This document shows positions 62,023-64,000 of a DNA stretch of 64,000 bases, in pieces. The stretch covers positions 186,001 to 250,000 of the forward strand of contig JADJEE010000001.1 of assembly GCA_016709225.1 (NCBI GenBank), in the 5' to 3' direction. Each line of letters opens with the position of its first letter. The first letter of the stretch is position 1. This DNA is from Deltaproteobacteria bacterium. Its GTDB lineage: Bacteria > Myxococcota_A > Polyangia > Nannocystales > Nannocystaceae. The notes beneath the pieces were generated by a model. It saw nothing but the letters and a program-made list of their open reading frames with translations. It had not been told where the DNA came from and searched no databases. The position numbers and the translations under genes were made by a program.

Positions 62023-62574
62023 TCAGTGCTGCAGGGTCTCGCGCATGCGCGCGAGCTGGGTGCGGAGGCTGCCGTCGATGACGTAGCTACCGACCTTGGT
62101 GACCACGCCGCCGAGCAGCGCGGGATCGACCGCGGTGGTCACGACCACGGTCTTGCCGGTCGCGGTCGCGAGCGCCTGCTGCAGGCGCGAGACCGCGTCG
62201 GCGCTCATCGGTGCGGCCGAGGTGATCTCGGCCTGCACGCGGTTGGCGGCCTCGTCGGACAACCGCAGGAACGCGCGGCTGATCTCCGGCAGGCCGACGA
62301 TGCGATCCTTGTCGATCGCGTGGGCGAGGAACTTGATGACCATCGGGTCGGCGCCGACGCGGCGACCGAGCGCCTCGAGCAGCTTCTTGCGATCGGCGAC
62401 CGAGAAGCGGCGGCTCGACAGCGCGGCCAGCAGCGTGAGGCCGTTCTCGTCGGCGGCGCGGCCGAGCTCGGCGAGCGCGCCGAGGTCCTTGGCGTACTTG
62501 TCGCGGGCAGCGGGCGAGGGCGCCAGCTGCAGCAGCGCGCGGGCGTAGCGACGGGCGAGGCTTCCGGGAATCAC
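62023..62574 (-). CDS. atpH: ATP synthase F1 delta subunit
   Basis: 183 residues from a GTG overlapping the atpF stop by four bases. N-terminal helical domain SLARRYARALLQLA, C-terminal VTTAVDPALLGGVVTKVGSYVIDGSLRTQLARM, the conserved delta signature. It joins F1 to the peripheral stalk. Confidence 0.95.
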   Translation of the reverse strand: MIPGSLARRYARALLQLAPSPAARDKYAKDLGALAELGRAADENGLTLLAALSSRRFSVADRKKLLEALGRRVGADPMVIKFLAHAIDKDRIVGLPEISRAFLRLSDEAANRVQAEITSAAPMSADAVSRLQQALATATGKTVVVTTAVDPALLGGVVTKVGSYVIDGSLRTQLARMRETLQH

Positions 62575-63269
62575 GACGGTCCTCCCTCGGCGGCGCCGAG
62601 CGGGGCGCTGGCGGTCTGACGGATGTAGTCATCGACCATGCGGACCTGATCGGCGGCGCCGATGCGCTCGCGCAGGAGCACCTCGGCGCGGGCGACCGCG
62701 CGGTCGACGATTTCCTTCTCGAGCTGCCGGCGCCGCAGCTCGCCCTCGCGCTCGGCGGCGGCGATCGCCGACTGGCGGATGCGCTCGGCCTCGGCCTCGG
62801 CGGCGGCGATGATGCGGCTGCGGTCGGCGGCGGCACGGCTGCGCGCCTCGGTGAGGATCTCCTCGACCTCGCCGTCCATGCGGGCGAGGCGGGCGCGGAC
62901 GTCCTTCATGACGCCCTCGGCCTGCTCGCGCGCCGCGCTGGCGCGATCGAGCTGCGACTTGATCTCGTCGCTCTTGCGGGCCGTGCTCGCGCGCAGCTTC
63001 GAGAAGAGCAGCTTCTCGAGCAGCCACATGAGCACGGCGAAGTTGATGAGGATCCACAGCAGGCCGGTCTTGCCGGTGTTGCCGAAGATCGGCGAGATCC
63101 ACTCGATGCCGCCGCCGTGGGCGGCCTCGTGCCCGGCGGCCGGGGCCGCGGCGTGGGCTGCCGGGGCCGCTTCGCCGTGGGCAGGCGCAGCGAGGGCGAC
63201 GTTGGCGAGCGCGAGGTTGGCGAGTGCCAGCCAGGTCGCGAAGGACATCACACGCGGGATGCGGGACAT
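62571..63269 (-). CDS. atpF: ATP synthase F0 b subunit with signal-peptide-like N-terminal extension
   Basis: 232 residues, longer than the usual ~160. The first ~28 residues (MSRIPRVMSFATWLALANLALANVALA) look like a cleavable signal peptide. An Ala/Pro/His-rich stretch follows (about 29-53), then the membrane anchor (about 68-88, LLWILINFAVLMWLLEKLLF) and the long helical stalk. If the signal is cut, a His-rich segment would face the periplasm before the anchor. The start shares one base with the b' stop. Confidence 0.93.
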   Translation of the reverse strand: MSRIPRVMSFATWLALANLALANVALAAPAHGEAAPAAHAAAPAAGHEAAHGGGIEWISPIFGNTGKTGLLWILINFAVLMWLLEKLLFSKLRASTARKSDEIKSQLDRASAAREQAEGVMKDVRARLARMDGEVEEILTEARSRAAADRSRIIAAAEAEAERIRQSAIAAAEREGELRRRQLEKEIVDRAVARAEVLLRERIGAADQVRMVDDYIRQTASAPLGAAEGGPS

Positions 63270-63769
63270 CAGGCGGCTCCCCTTCCCAGCAGCTTGCTGG
63301 CGATGGTCTGCGCGAGCTCGTCGACGCGGCCCGAGAGCTCGGTGCGGGCGGCCTCCGACTCGCGGGCGATGCGTTCGCGCGCGGCGGTGGCCTCGGCGCT
63401 GGCGGCCTCGCGGGCGGTCGCGAGCTTCGCGGCCTGGGCCTGCTCCTCTTCGCGGTGCGCGGCGCCGCGGAGATCCGCGGCCTGATCGCGGGCCGCCGCG
63501 AGCTTGGCGTCGTAGTCCTTCACCAGCGCGTCGGCCTCTTGCTCGAGCGCGACCGCCTTGCGAGCGGCGCCGTCGATGGCCTCGGCGCGGCGGGCCTGGG
63601 TCGCGAGCCAGGGCTTGAACAACAGTGGATTGAGGATCACCACCAGGGCGAGGAAGATGCCCCCCTGCACGAACAGGGTCCCGTCGATGTCGACCACCGG
63701 TGCGCCGACGAGGGCCAGCGACGAGGGCAGCGCGTCCGTGAGGGTCGAGAGAAGTGCGGCGTGATCCAT
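63269..63769 (-). CDS. atpF2: ATP synthase F0 b' subunit
   Basis: 166 residues from ATG 63769 (a longer frame to 63808 is open). One membrane anchor (about 34-54, GGIFLALVVILNPLLFKPW) is followed by a charged helical stalk rich in Ala, Glu and Arg. With the adjacent b it forms the heterodimeric peripheral stalk. First gene of this operon; no atpB or atpE is seen before it in the window. Confidence 0.9.
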   Translation of the reverse strand: MDHAALLSTLTDALPSSLALVGAPVVDIDGTLFVQGGIFLALVVILNPLLFKPWLATQARRAEAIDGAARKAVALEQEADALVKDYDAKLAAARDQAADLRGAAHREEEQAQAAKLATAREAASAEATAARERIARESEAARTELSGRVDELAQTIASKLLGRGAA

Positions 63770-64000
63770 CGTCGGTCCAACCTCGAGCGCTGACGCAGAG
63801 TCCGCCACGACCCGCGCTCGCGCGCGCTAGCTACCACGCTGCCGTCGCGGGCGTCAACGCCACCGTCGGCGCGTTGCGGCCGGGCGATCGCGCGCCGATG
63901 GGCCCGATTGCGTGGTGTTGGTGGCGATGGCCCCACCGCGGCTGGTGTCGGTGCCCACGTCGGGCGAGCGCGTCGATCGTCGACGGTGCGCGCGCCGCTC

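Overview
The window is very GC-rich DNA with strong G/C third-position bias, dense genes and many lipoproteins. Three lipoproteins carry a Ser/Thr/Gly linker after the lipobox followed by a short Cys-rich or FG-GAP region. A PilY1-like protein, a TonB-like protein with a Glu/Pro/Lys spacer, an MshEN/HEAT protein, PilZ and FHA proteins, and a myxobacterial-type LexA site are also present. Together these suggest Myxococcota, probably the Nannocystis/Plesiocystis/Enhygromyxa side. This is inference from content, not from a marker-gene tree.

Layout. Bases 1-4490 (+): end of a DAHP/KDO8P-synthase-family aldolase, an alpha/beta hydrolase, a YacG-type zinc protein and a hybrid GAF/PAS histidine kinase. 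4558-8442 (-): Ffh with an unusual M-domain insertion, a lipoprotein, and an LhgO-like FAD oxidase. 8666-15479 (+): PilY1-like protein, double-FHA protein, FG-GAP lipoprotein. 15503-24955 (-): ten closely packed, partly overlapping genes. Their 5' half is zinc-ribbon/DUF4178, DUF4178, a small membrane protein, DUF350, a membrane spermidine-synthase-like protein and an exported amine-oxidase-like flavoprotein. Their 3' half is a lipoprotein, a His-rich membrane protein, a homocysteine S-methyltransferase and a PrsW-type protease. 25015-28077 (+): HNH-nuclease-like lipoprotein, another lipoprotein, DUF938 methyltransferase, small acidic protein. 28105-30892: a protein with RelA/SpoT-like features, a 600-base non-coding stretch, two small genes, and the lexA promoter. 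Two related ~165-bp palindromic elements sit in this part in opposite orientation. 30893-43317: LexA, TonB-like protein, FG-GAP lipoprotein, neutral-ceramidase-like protein, dimethylglycine/sarcosine-dehydrogenase-like protein, hydrolase, F420/NADP-type reductase and two LysR regulators. 43432-47920 (+): a translationally coupled ABC/HlyD/TolC tripartite exporter whose ATPase domain has lost its catalytic residues. 48482-49041: zinc-ribbon gene end, a free-standing tRNA-Ile/tRNA-Ala pair and a 17-bp tandem repeat. 49042-57378: lipoprotein, cyclophilin lipoprotein, MshEN/HEAT protein with RDD partner, RsmE-PrmA pair, PilZ protein. 57434-63769 (-): ATP synthase operon b'-b-delta-alpha-gamma-beta-epsilon, without a and c.

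The best candidate for an incompletely described system is the 24955-19207 module: polyamine-type aminopropyltransferase, DUF350, two DUF4178 proteins and an amine oxidase. DUF350, DUF4178 and spermidine-synthase-like proteins are known to co-occur in bacterial neighbourhoods, but their joint function is not settled. Second are the ATPase-dead-looking ABC exporter and the pair of mobile-looking palindromes placed directly upstream of gene starts.
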